A stretch of 43,860 nucleotides of DNA from Bacteroidota bacterium (lineage in GTDB: Bacteria > Bacteroidota > Bacteroidia > Chitinophagales > Chitinophagaceae). A program made the translations under genes and the position numbers. Location of the stretch: NCBI GenBank assembly GCA_016868455.1, contig VGGV01000019.1, positions 1 through 43,860 of the forward strand, written 5' to 3'. The first letter of the stretch is position 1. Every line of letters begins with the position of its first letter. The notes below the pieces were generated by a model. That model saw only the letters and a list, made by a program, of their open reading frames with translations. It was not told the origin of the DNA and searched no databases. Of this stretch, positions 32,290-40,817 are shown piece after piece.

Positions 32290-33747
32290 ATGAAATATTC
32301 TCCTGTTCAGAATTATATCAACGGAATTTTTGTTGATGCTTCTTCTGCCCGTAAACTGCCGGTTATATCACCCATTGACGGCAATCATTTATCAGATGTT
32401 CCCATGTCAACCGGTAAAGACTTGGATGATGCAGTAAAAGCCGCCAAAGCTTCTTTTACTGCCTGGAGTAAGATGCCCATAAAAGAAAGGGTGCAGGTTT
32501 TTTTCCGCTATAAAACATTATTGGAAAAAAATCTGAAAGAACTGGCTGAACTCTGCAGCGAAGAAAATGGCAAGACGTACAGCGAATCTGTTGCTGAAAT
32601 TGAAAAATGTATTGAGTTAACAGAGTTCGCCACGTCACTTCCTCAATTAGTAACCGGTGAAATATTAGAAGTAAGTAAAGGTGTTGAATGCAGAACAGAA
32701 CATGTTCCTCTTGGAGTTGTTGCTTCTATTGTTCCATTCAATTTTCCGGCGATGGTTCCTAATTGGACGATTCCGAATGCCATCGCATTGGGAAATTGCA
32801 TGATTTTAAAACCATCTGAAAAAGTACCGCTGTGTTCGGCAAGGTTGGCGCAATTATTAAAAGAAGCCGGATTGCCCGATGGTGTTTTTAATATTGTTAA
32901 CGGCGACAGCGAAATCGTTACGGCCATCTGCGATCACCCCGGCATTGAAGCGGTTTCGTTTGTTGGCTCCACCAAAGTAGCGAAGATTGTTTATCAAAGA
33001 GCCACACAAAATTTCAAAAGGGCATTGGCTCTTGGCGGCGCAAAAAATCATTTGATGGTATTGCCCGATGCCAAACCGGATATGACAGCCCAGAATGTGG
33101 CAGCCAGTATGAGCGGATGCGCCGGCCAGCGCTGTATGGCGGCATCTGCAATGGTCGCTGTCGGTGAAGTGGATCATATTATTAATAAGATTTGTGATGA
33201 AGCCAAAAAGATTATACCGGGTGAAAATCTTGGGGCTGTTATCAGCAAAGAGTCCAAAGAAAGAATAGAAGGATATATAACTGAAGCGGAAAAACAGGGA
33301 GCCAAAATTTTGGTGGATGGCCGCAATGCCAAAGTGAAAGGAAAGGAAAATGGCACTTATGTGGGTCCGACGGTAATTGATTATGTAAAGCCTGATATGG
33401 CAGTTGCTAAAGAAGAAATCTTTGGTCCCGTTATCTCTATTATGCGTACTAAAACAGTGGATGAGGCTCTGGCAATTGAAAACTCCAATCCTTATGGTAA
33501 TGCAGCATCTGTATTTACACAAAATGGCGGCATGGCCCGTTACATCATTGACAAAGCCAGTGCCGGCATGATTGGCGTAAATGTAGGGGTGCCCGTACCA
33601 AGAGAACCTTTCTCCTTCGGCGGCTGGAACGAAAGCAAATTTGGCGTCGGCGATATTACCGGAAAGAGTTCTATTGAATTCTGGACCAAGCTGAAGAAGA
33701 GTACAACCAAATGGAATCCCGAAGCCGGCGTTAACTGGATGTCATAA
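32290..33747 (+). CDS. mmsA: CoA-acylating methylmalonate-semialdehyde dehydrogenase
   Basis: A 485-residue NAD-dependent aldehyde dehydrogenase of the MmsA/IolA family, which converts malonate semialdehyde or methylmalonate semialdehyde plus CoA to acetyl- or propionyl-CoA with loss of CO2. Motifs seen: VPFNFPAMVPNW, ILKPSEKVPLC, VSFVGSTKVA and the catalytic Cys in SGCAGQRCMAAS (residue 282 counted from this start). The Gly-Gln-Arg-Cys-Met signature separates this family from simple aldehyde dehydrogenases. It is the last step for beta-alanine carbon in the pyrimidine locus. ATG at 32290 (MKYSPVQNYI) is preferred to the one at 32281 since family members start there. Confidence 0.93.
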   Translation: MKYSPVQNYINGIFVDASSARKLPVISPIDGNHLSDVPMSTGKDLDDAVKAAKASFTAWSKMPIKERVQVFFRYKTLLEKNLKELAELCSEENGKTYSESVAEIEKCIELTEFATSLPQLVTGEILEVSKGVECRTEHVPLGVVASIVPFNFPAMVPNWTIPNAIALGNCMILKPSEKVPLCSARLAQLLKEAGLPDGVFNIVNGDSEIVTAICDHPGIEAVSFVGSTKVAKIVYQRATQNFKRALALGGAKNHLMVLPDAKPDMTAQNVAASMSGCAGQRCMAASAMVAVGEVDHIINKICDEAKKIIPGENLGAVISKESKERIEGYITEAEKQGAKILVDGRNAKVKGKENGTYVGPTVIDYVKPDMAVAKEEIFGPVISIMRTKTVDEALAIENSNPYGNAASVFTQNGGMARYIIDKASAGMIGVNVGVPVPREPFSFGGWNESKFGVGDITGKSSIEFWTKLKKSTTKWNPEAGVNWMS

Positions 33748-33777
33748 CATAATGATGAAAGAAGTAGTGAAGTATCG

Positions 33778-33968
33778 TCCCTCTCCTTTGGAGAGGGATA
33801 AGAGGGTGAGGCTGGAACCCGGAGGCGGGGGTGAATTGGATGAGTTGAGGCGGCCTCCCCAAACCCCTCCGAAGGAGGGTTCTTGGAGTCTTCAAACTTA
33901 TAAAGTCATTAAAAGAATCGGAGTCTGAGGTCCCTTCTTCGGAGGGCCTGCCTGCCGGACAGGCAGGT
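33778..33968. repeat. cluster of GC-rich palindromic elements between mmsA and aminotransferase
   Basis: TCCCTCTCC-TTT-GGAGAGGGA (33778-33798) with a G-rich tail; CCCTCC-GAA-GGAGGG (33865-33879) after CCTCCCCAAA; and CCTGCCTG-CCGGA-CAGGCAGG (33947-33967). Together these are nearly all of the 259-bp gap; no gene is present. Confidence 0.75.
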
Positions 33969-34006
33969 AGTATTACTGAAGCTGGGTTCATAAATAATAA
34001 AAAACT

Positions 34007-35374
34007 ATGAGTACAAAAACAATCCCGATAGCTATCGGGACAGAAGCACAGGAGATAATTCAGAATAACCTGGATTATACTTTGTTCTCCTGGTCCAAAC
34101 AAAAAGGCATCGCCCCTATCGCCGTAAAAAATGCCGAAGGCGTGTACCTCTACGACTATGATGGCAAACGCTATATTGATTTTTCGTCGGGACTGATGAA
34201 TGTCAATATCGGTCATGGCAACCAGCGGGTAACGGATGCCGTGGTAAAACAAATGCAGGAAGTGGCTTACGTTACGCCCAGCTGTGTGACCAAAGTAAGA
34301 GGCGAAATGGGAAAGAAGATTGCATCCATCACACCGAAGGGTTTGAAAAAAACTTTGTTCACTCTTTGCGGGGCTTCGGCTATTGACAATGCGATTAAAC
34401 TGGCGAGACTTTATACAGGCCGTCATAAGATCATTGCGAAGTACCGGGCTTTTCATGGTGCGTCATACGGCGCCATGACTGCCGGTGGTGACCCGAGAAA
34501 ATTAGCTGCTGACTCACAGCAAATGCCCAATGTGGTGCATGTGGAAGATCCATATTGCTATCGCTGCCCTTTTGGGCAGACATTTGGCTCCTGCAAATAT
34601 GAATGTGCCAGTCATGTAGAAAGGGTGATTCAGTTTGAAGGCCCCGAGAATGTTGCCGCAATATTGATGGAAGGTGAAAGCGGTTCTTCCGGTTGCATAA
34701 AATATCCGCCGGATTATATGAAGAAGATCAGGGCTATTTGCGATAAATACGGTATCCTGCTGATAGTGGATGAAGTAATGAGCGGATTTGGCCGCTGCGG
34801 CAAATGGTTTGGAATAGATAATCATGGTGTAGTGCCGGATATGATTGCGACGGCAAAAGGAATCACATCAGGCTATGTGCCACTGGGCGCATTGATTGTG
34901 TCTGACAAAATCGCCGCCCATTTTGATGACAGGGTGCTGTGGCTGGGCCTCACCTACTCTGCCCACCCGGTTAGCCTCGCAGCCGGCATGGAAGTATTGA
35001 AAATTTATGAAGATGAAAATATGTTCGCTAATGCCGTGGCAATGGGGAAATATGTAGAAGAGCAGGTGGAAAAGCTGAAACAAAAACATCCCAGCATTGG
35101 TGATTTCAGGAATACAGGTTTGTTAGGTTGTATTGAACTGGTGAAAAACAGGGCAACCAAAGAACCGATGGCGCCATTTAATGCAAAGCCTGATGAAATG
35201 GCCGTGATGAATAAAGTAGCGGCAAGGATCAAAGATCTGGGCATGTACACATTTGTTCGGTGGAATTACATTTTTGTAGCGCCACCGCTTTGTGTAACTA
35301 AGGAGCAAATTGATGAAGGGCTGAATATAATTAGTGAGGCCATCGCCATTGCTGACCAAAATATGATTCCGTAG
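34007..35374 (+). CDS. class III aminotransferase, probable beta-alanine aminotransferase
   Basis: A 455-residue PLP enzyme of fold type I, class III. Seen: DFSSGLMNVNIGHGN, AFHGASYGAMTAGGDPRK, IVDEVMSGFGRCGKW and the Schiff-base lysine K284 in IATAKGITSGYVPLGA. A CxxC...CxxxC stretch (DPYCYRCPFG, SCKYEC; residues 184-200) is also found in some relatives. In this cluster, between mmsA and dihydropyrimidinase, the natural substrate is beta-alanine, giving malonate semialdehyde with pyruvate or 2-oxoglutarate; this is inferred from context. Residues 6-11 (IPIAIG) are encoded by an 18-bp palindrome just before the conserved IIQNNLDYTLFSWS, apparently an in-frame insertion. Confidence 0.9.
   Translation: MSTKTIPIAIGTEAQEIIQNNLDYTLFSWSKQKGIAPIAVKNAEGVYLYDYDGKRYIDFSSGLMNVNIGHGNQRVTDAVVKQMQEVAYVTPSCVTKVRGEMGKKIASITPKGLKKTLFTLCGASAIDNAIKLARLYTGRHKIIAKYRAFHGASYGAMTAGGDPRKLAADSQQMPNVVHVEDPYCYRCPFGQTFGSCKYECASHVERVIQFEGPENVAAILMEGESGSSGCIKYPPDYMKKIRAICDKYGILLIVDEVMSGFGRCGKWFGIDNHGVVPDMIATAKGITSGYVPLGALIVSDKIAAHFDDRVLWLGLTYSAHPVSLAAGMEVLKIYEDENMFANAVAMGKYVEEQVEKLKQKHPSIGDFRNTGLLGCIELVKNRATKEPMAPFNAKPDEMAVMNKVAARIKDLGMYTFVRWNYIFVAPPLCVTKEQIDEGLNIISEAIAIADQNMIP
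34023..34040. repeat. 18-bp palindrome, copy 4 of 4 (in aminotransferase N-terminus)
   Basis: TCCCGATAGCTATCGGGA, perfect palindrome starting 17 bp after the A of the start codon, read as Pro-Ile-Ala-Ile-Gly. The outer pair is T/A here and A/T in the other three copies, so the dyad is kept while the base changes. Confidence 0.85.
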
Positions 35375-35415
35375 CAGTCAGATATATATTGAAAAGAAGA
35401 ATAGATGAAAGTCAC

Positions 35416-35481
35416 AACTCCGCAGGAGTTGACTATTTATAGAATGAAATATAAGTGAATACCCCAACCCGGTAAGGGTTG
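35416..35481. repeat. REP-like hairpins H1 and H2 upstream of RAYT 2
   Basis: H1 AACTCC-GCA-GGAGTT (35416-35430), 34-bp AT-rich spacer, H2 CAACCC-GGTAA-GGGTTG (35465-35481). The RAYT-free element at 41682 has the same two stems in the same order with an identical 34-bp spacer length. Confidence 0.8.
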
Positions 35482-35497
35482 AACCAATAAAAATAAA

Positions 35498-35998
35498 ATG
35501 CCGAATACATACACCCAATTATACATTCAGTTTGTATTCGCCGTTAAATGGCGGGAAAGTCTCATTCAAAAATCCTGGAAAGATGATTTATATAAATACA
35601 TAACAGGTATTGTTCAAAATAATAAAAGCAAGATGCTGGCAATAAACGGTATGCCCGACCACATTCACATATTTATTGGCTATAAACCTTCTGTTGCTAT
35701 CCCCGATTTAATAAAAGATATAAAAGTTGCCAGCAGTTTATGGATTAATGAAAAAAAGCTGGTTAAGGGAAAATTTAACTGGCAGGAAGGTTATGGCGCT
35801 TTCTCCTACAGGCTGAGGGATATTGATGAGATTTGCAGATATATTCAAAATCAGGAATCACATCATCATAAAAAATCGTTCAGGCAGGAATATATTGAAT
35901 TATTGAAAGACTTTTCGGTTGAATATGAAGATAGATACCTGTTTGAGTTTTTTGATGAGGTATATTCAACTCCTCCGGAGTTGGAAAATCAAAAATAA
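35498..35998 (+). CDS. REP-associated tyrosine transposase (RAYT 2)
   Basis: A 166-residue HUH/Y1 nuclease, clearly homologous to RAYT 1 (shared TYTQ start, DLIKDIKVASS, WQEGYGAFSY, QEYIELLKD). Metal motif HIH at residues 55-57 and probable nucleophile Tyr115 in ICRYIQNQESHHH. Its last ten residues (STPPELENQK) are not conserved and are encoded by a REP hairpin (35967-35983), so the repeat has become part of the gene. It interrupts the pyrimidine locus between the aminotransferase and the transporter. Full-length and apparently intact; ATG at 35498. Confidence 0.92.
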   Translation: MPNTYTQLYIQFVFAVKWRESLIQKSWKDDLYKYITGIVQNNKSKMLAINGMPDHIHIFIGYKPSVAIPDLIKDIKVASSLWINEKKLVKGKFNWQEGYGAFSYRLRDIDEICRYIQNQESHHHKKSFRQEYIELLKDFSVEYEDRYLFEFFDEVYSTPPELENQK

Positions 35999-36034
35999 CT
36001 TATAGTACTATAGAGATTTGTCTCCTGCGGAGAC
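35967..36034. repeat. REP-like hairpins H2' and H3 at the 3' end of RAYT 2
   Basis: CAACTCC-TCC-GGAGTTG (35967-35983) inside the RAYT coding region, 36-bp spacer, GTCTCC-TGC-GGAGAC (36020-36034). The element at 41682-41801 has the matching pair with exactly the same 36-bp spacer, ending ATTT before the GTC stem in both. Confidence 0.8.
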
Positions 36035-36052
36035 CACAAAAACAAAAGAAAC

Positions 36053-37546
36053 TTGAAGAGCAAAGAGCAGTATATAATCTCAGAGCCTAAAACTTTCTCC
36101 CCGGGGGGTAATGGGGCCATGGAATTTTCCCCCCTGTACAACGAAGACCTAGCCCCGGTTCCGCCCGAAAAAAGAACCTGGAACAAATGGCATATAGCTG
36201 CATTGTGGATTGGTATGGCGGTTTGTATTCCCACTTATATGCTGGCAAGCAGTCTCATCAACCAGGGGATGAACTGGTGGCAGGCCCTTATCACCATCCT
36301 GTTGGGAAATGTCATTGTTTTAATTCCGATGATCCTGAATGCACATGTTGGAACTAAATACGGAGTGCCGCTTCCTGTTTTTCTGAGAATGAGTTTTGGC
36401 ATTAAAGGTTCCGTTCTTGCATCACTGCTCAGAGGATTGGTAGCCTGCGGCTGGTTTGGCATACAAACATGGATTGGCGGTGCCGCTATTTACCAGTTGC
36501 TGGCGGTAATGTTTCCGTCGATGGCAGCTACACCTTTCCTTGGTGATTTTATCGGACTTAACCTGGCACAGGCTCTTTGTTTTTTATTTTTCTGGTTCAT
36601 CAATATCTGGATCGTTTATCGGGGCATTGACTCCATTAAAAAATTAGAAGCATGGTCGGCTCCGTTTTTATTACTGATCGGACTTTGTCTCTTACTATGG
36701 GCCTGGTTCAGGGTGGGCTCCCTAAAAGATATACTGAATGCATCTTATACGCTTTCTTCTCAAAACAATGTTGACTTCGGGCAAATATTCTTCCCCGGTT
36801 TAACCGCTATGGTTGGCTTTTGGGCAACGCTGTCATTAAATATTCCCGACTTTACCCGTTATGCTAAATCGCAGAAAGACCAGGCTATGGGGCAATTGAT
36901 TGGATTGCCCCCCACCATGGTTTTCTATTCTTTTATCGGCATTGCTGTTACCAGTGCAACAGTTTTATTGTATGGCGAAGCTATCTGGGATCCCGTTGTA
37001 TTGATGGGAAAATTTGAATCACCGGTAGTAGTTATTATATCAATGCTCGGCCTGACTATTGCAACCCTTTCCACCAACATTGCAGCCAATGTGGTGGCGC
37101 CGGCAAATGGCTTCTCTAACATGGCCCCTAAGAAGATCAGTTTTAGAATGGGCGGCTATTTAACCGGCATTATTGGAATATTGATTTTCCCATGGAAGCT
37201 GATTGCCGATCCGCAGGGATATATCTTTCGCTGGCTTATTGCTTATTCAGCATTGCTTGGCGCCATGGCCGGCATTATGATTTGTGATTATTATCTTATA
37301 AGAAAAACAAAGATCAGTGTAACAGAATTATTTAACCCTGATGGTCCGTACAAAGGGTGGAATACCCCGGCATGGATCGCTTTTGTGGTCAGCCTACTCC
37401 CTGTTATTCCCGGATTTCTAATTGCAGTGGGTGTAAGCAACCCTGTGGCTTTCCCTGCTTTTTTCAATAACTTGTATTCTTATGCATGGTTTGTGACATT
37501 CTTTTTATCATTTATTATTTATTGGTTGATAGCCGGAAAAAAATAA
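36053..37546 (+). CDS. NCS1-family nucleobase:cation symporter
   Basis: A 497-residue membrane transporter with about twelve helices of the NCS1 (Mhp1/PucI/FurE) family that imports uracil, allantoin, hydantoins or thiamine. Seen: WNKWHIAALWIGMAVCIPTYM (helix 1 with the family motif), an ASLLRGLVACGWFGIQTWIG block, SLNIPDFTRYAKSQKDQ and LSTNIAANVVAPANGFSNM. In this locus uracil or thymine is the most plausible substrate. The start is TTG at 36053, since no ATG precedes the charged N-terminus; the next ATG (codon 23) is an alternative. Hairpin H3 of the RAYT 2 repeat ends 18 bp before it. Confidence 0.9.
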   Translation: MKSKEQYIISEPKTFSPGGNGAMEFSPLYNEDLAPVPPEKRTWNKWHIAALWIGMAVCIPTYMLASSLINQGMNWWQALITILLGNVIVLIPMILNAHVGTKYGVPLPVFLRMSFGIKGSVLASLLRGLVACGWFGIQTWIGGAAIYQLLAVMFPSMAATPFLGDFIGLNLAQALCFLFFWFINIWIVYRGIDSIKKLEAWSAPFLLLIGLCLLLWAWFRVGSLKDILNASYTLSSQNNVDFGQIFFPGLTAMVGFWATLSLNIPDFTRYAKSQKDQAMGQLIGLPPTMVFYSFIGIAVTSATVLLYGEAIWDPVVLMGKFESPVVVIISMLGLTIATLSTNIAANVVAPANGFSNMAPKKISFRMGGYLTGIIGILIFPWKLIADPQGYIFRWLIAYSALLGAMAGIMICDYYLIRKTKISVTELFNPDGPYKGWNTPAWIAFVVSLLPVIPGFLIAVGVSNPVAFPAFFNNLYSYAWFVTFFLSFIIYWLIAGKK

Positions 37547-37552
37547 ATTAAC

Positions 37553-38932
37553 ATGTCTGTCCTGATTAAGAACGGAAGAATCATTACCGCTGATGCGGAC
37601 TATGTGGCCGATATTTTTACTGAAGGCGAACAAATAAAAACCATTGGCAAAAACTTAAACCTAACTGCTGATAAAGAAATTGACGCCTCCGGCAAACTCG
37701 TTTTCCCCGGCGGTATTGACCCGCATGTGCATTTGGATATGCCTTTCATGGGAACTTATTCTTCAGATAATTATGAAACAGGAACAAGGGCTGCATTGTT
37801 TGGCGGCACAACAATGGTGATTGATTTTATTTTGCAGAAACAAGGCAACTCATTACAGGCTGCACTGGATGAATGGCGAGGAAGAAGCAACGGCAACTGT
37901 GTTGGCGATTACAGCTTTCACATGGCTGTCACTGACTTTAATGACAACACCAAAAAAGAAATACAGGGTCTGATAGAAAAAGAAGGTATCGTTTCCTTCA
38001 AAACATTTATGGCCTATAAAGGCGCTCTGATGATTGACGACCGCCAGATGATCGGCCTGATGGAAGAAGTAAAAAAACACGGCGGCCTAATCAATGTACA
38101 TGCCACCAACGGCGATATGATTGATTACCTGGTGGCAAAACACAGAAGCGAAGGCAAACTCTCCCCTCTTTATCATTGTTTATCACAACCGGAGATAACA
38201 GAAGCCGAAGCGGCCGAACGGTTTGTGGATATGAGTTATTATACCGGTTGCCCGGGTTATATCGTACACCTCACCTGCGAAGGCGCATTGAATGCGGTAC
38301 GCAATGCGACAAGAAGAAATCAGAAAACATTTGTGGAGACCTGCATTCAGTATTTAATCATTGATGCATCATTATACGAAAGAGAAGATGGCTCCAAATG
38401 GGTAATGAGCCCTCCCCTGCGGGAAAAGAAAGACCAGGAAACATTATGGGCCGGTATCAACCAGGGACTGGTACAGGTTGTTGCCACCGACCACTGTCCT
38501 TTTAAATGGGAGCAGAAACTGATGGGCAAAGATGATTTCAGTAAAATACCGAATGGTCACCCCGCCATTGAGAACAGAATGGAACTTTTATACAGTGAAG
38601 GAGTGGGCAAAGGAAGAATCACTTTAAACAAATATGTGGAAGTGGCCTGCACCAACCCGGCGAAAATATTCGGCATGTTTCCCCGCAAAGGAACGATTGC
38701 TGTGGGCAGCGATGCGGACATTATGATTTTTGACCCCAATGAAAAACATATCATCTCCGCCAAAGCCCATCACATGAATGTTGACTACAGCGGCTACGAG
38801 GGCTGGGAACTGACGGGGAAAGTGAAAACAGTTTTACTGAGAGGCAAAGTAGCTATTGAAAATAATCATTGCAAGATTGACAGAGGTTTTGGTAAATTTA
38901 TAAAGCGGAAAAAGGTCTTTCAAAATATTTAG
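37553..38932 (+). CDS. hydA: dihydropyrimidinase
   Basis: A 459-residue cyclic amidohydrolase that opens 5,6-dihydrouracil to N-carbamoyl-beta-alanine (and dihydrothymine likewise). The binuclear zinc site is visible: H58 and H60 (GIDPHVHLD), the carbamylated lysine K150 (SFKTFMAYKG), and downstream His and Asp (INVHATNGD, IVHLTCEGA, VATDHCPF). The dihydropyrimidinase-specific SPPLREKKDQ and PNGHPAIENRMELL segments favour this over hydantoinase, allantoinase or dihydroorotase. It starts 6 bp after the transporter and the two are surely co-transcribed. The next gene, an esterase, breaks the usual adjacency with beta-ureidopropionase. Confidence 0.95.
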   Translation: MSVLIKNGRIITADADYVADIFTEGEQIKTIGKNLNLTADKEIDASGKLVFPGGIDPHVHLDMPFMGTYSSDNYETGTRAALFGGTTMVIDFILQKQGNSLQAALDEWRGRSNGNCVGDYSFHMAVTDFNDNTKKEIQGLIEKEGIVSFKTFMAYKGALMIDDRQMIGLMEEVKKHGGLINVHATNGDMIDYLVAKHRSEGKLSPLYHCLSQPEITEAEAAERFVDMSYYTGCPGYIVHLTCEGALNAVRNATRRNQKTFVETCIQYLIIDASLYEREDGSKWVMSPPLREKKDQETLWAGINQGLVQVVATDHCPFKWEQKLMGKDDFSKIPNGHPAIENRMELLYSEGVGKGRITLNKYVEVACTNPAKIFGMFPRKGTIAVGSDADIMIFDPNEKHIISAKAHHMNVDYSGYEGWELTGKVKTVLLRGKVAIENNHCKIDRGFGKFIKRKKVFQNI

Positions 38933-39054
38933 TCATTAAAGTTGATTATTTCATGAACCTATGCTTCTTTAAAACGGCAAGATAAAATTGAGCATCATTT
39001 TTTCCCTTTTTCATTCAGACTAATTTAAAATGTTATAACCACTACTTTTAAATC

Positions 39055-40764
39055 ATGTATAAAAAATTTCTCTTAATTACTTTCTTATTTGTTGCTGGCG
39101 TTTCCAATGCCCAAACATTTCGTATTCAAATTGCTTCCCAATTAAATGAGAACGCATTAGATGGTAGGCTGCTATTATTAATTTCTAAAAATAATAGCAA
39201 AGAACCCAGGTTTCAAATAAGTGATGCAACCAATACTCAAATGGTTTTTGGCAAGGATATAGAAAACTGGCACAGCGGTTCATCTCAAATAATGAGTGAA
39301 GAAGCATTTGGATACCCTATTGAAAGGATCAGTAATATTCCAGCAGGAGATTATTATGTGCAGGTACTATTACACAAGTATGAAACTTTTAAATTAAAAA
39401 CCGGTCACACGGTTAAGTTGCCAATGGACAGAGGCGAAGGTCAGCACTGGAATCAAGCGCCGGGAAATATTTATTCCACCCCTGTAAAGATTTATATCGA
39501 TCCAAAGGCATCCAATGAAATATCCATTACTATCGATAAAATAATTCCTCCCATAAAGGAGCCTGATGATACGAAGTACATCAAACACATAAAAATACAA
39601 AGCAAGTTACTCACCGAATTTTGGGGAAGGCCTATGTTCATTGGTGCACATGTACTACTACCAGAAGGCTTCGATAGCCATCTAACCGTAAAATATCCGC
39701 TGGCCATTTTTCATGGTCATTTTCCAACAGACTTTGGCGGGTTTCGTACCACAATGCCTGATCCGAAATTAATACCTGATACAAATGACCGCTTTAGAAT
39801 CACAGGATATAACATCATTCAACAGCAAGAAGCATATGATTTTTATAAACAATGGACCGGACCCGGCTTTCCGAGAGTGATAGCTGTAGAAATTCAACAT
39901 GCCAATCCTTATTATGATGATTCGTATGCCGTGAACTCTGCTAACCTGGGGCCATATGGCGATGCGATTACCTATGAATTGATACCAGAAATAGAAAAAC
40001 ATTTTCGTGGCATTGGACAAGGCTGGGCCAGATTCCTTTATGGCGGATCCACCGGAGGATGGGAAGCATTGGCAGCACAGGTATTTTATCCCGATGAGTA
40101 CAATGGAAGTTATGCGGCTTGTCCTGATCCGATTGACTTTCGTCATTACGTTACTGTTGATATTTATAACGATAAAAATGCCTATTATGTAAAAAGTGAT
40201 TTCAAAACTTTACAGCGACCTGGTCATAGAAATTACCTGGGTCATGTAAGTGCAACTTTGAGAGAAATGAATCATCGGGAACTTGCATTAGGAACTAAAA
40301 GCAGAAGCGGAGATCAGTTTGATATTTGGGAAGCTGTTTTTTCGCCAATGGATAGCGACGGTTATCCAAAACGTATTTATGATAAATATACAGGTGCAAT
40401 TGATACAGCAGTTGCAAGGTATTGGAGGGATAACTATGACCTGACACATATTATAAAGCGAGACTGGCCAAAGTTTGGAGACAAGCTGAAAGGAAAAATT
40501 CATATTTACGTCGGCGATATGGATAACTACTATTTGAATAACGCTGTGTATACTGCCGAAGACATGCTAAAAAAATTGAGCAACCCTTCCTGCCATTGCG
40601 AAGTAACCTTTGGTGACAGGGCAGAACATTGCTGGAACGGTGACCCTACCCTGCCAAACTATATAACCCGTTTACGTTATAATCAAATGTTTATTAAAAA
40701 GTGGGCTGAAGAAATAAAAACAAGAGCCCCTAAAAATGCCGACCTTAAATCATGGAGATATTAG
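39055..40764 (+). CDS. secreted alpha/beta-hydrolase, putative esterase family
   Basis: A 569-residue exported protein with signal peptide (about 1-19, LLITFLFVAGVSNAQ). An N-terminal beta-rich region (about 21-165) precedes an esterase-D-like alpha/beta-hydrolase domain: PLAIFHGHFPTDF, then the nucleophile elbow GGSTGG (Ser332), PDPIDFRHY, and a likely catalytic His in DRAEHCWNGD. Substrate unknown. It lies between hydA and the beta-ureidopropionase gene with AT-rich, hairpin-free spacers of 122 and 53 bp, and its own base composition seems more AT-rich than its neighbours. No obvious role in pyrimidine breakdown; late insertion into the locus is plausible but not proven. Confidence 0.82.
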   Translation: MYKKFLLITFLFVAGVSNAQTFRIQIASQLNENALDGRLLLLISKNNSKEPRFQISDATNTQMVFGKDIENWHSGSSQIMSEEAFGYPIERISNIPAGDYYVQVLLHKYETFKLKTGHTVKLPMDRGEGQHWNQAPGNIYSTPVKIYIDPKASNEISITIDKIIPPIKEPDDTKYIKHIKIQSKLLTEFWGRPMFIGAHVLLPEGFDSHLTVKYPLAIFHGHFPTDFGGFRTTMPDPKLIPDTNDRFRITGYNIIQQQEAYDFYKQWTGPGFPRVIAVEIQHANPYYDDSYAVNSANLGPYGDAITYELIPEIEKHFRGIGQGWARFLYGGSTGGWEALAAQVFYPDEYNGSYAACPDPIDFRHYVTVDIYNDKNAYYVKSDFKTLQRPGHRNYLGHVSATLREMNHRELALGTKSRSGDQFDIWEAVFSPMDSDGYPKRIYDKYTGAIDTAVARYWRDNYDLTHIIKRDWPKFGDKLKGKIHIYVGDMDNYYLNNAVYTAEDMLKKLSNPSCHCEVTFGDRAEHCWNGDPTLPNYITRLRYNQMFIKKWAEEIKTRAPKNADLKSWRY

Positions 40765-40817
40765 AAATAGCATGATAGCTTTTTTTAAATTTAAATTTTA
40801 ACCTACAAACCATTCAT

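Noticed and set aside
32857-33522. 221-codon minus-strand frame within mmsA
   Set aside because: Antisense shadow of a strongly conserved dehydrogenase; no recognisable motif.
33748-34456. Minus-strand frame through the repeat cluster and aminotransferase start
   Set aside because: It is formed by GC-rich repeats and antisense coding sequence; no independent support.
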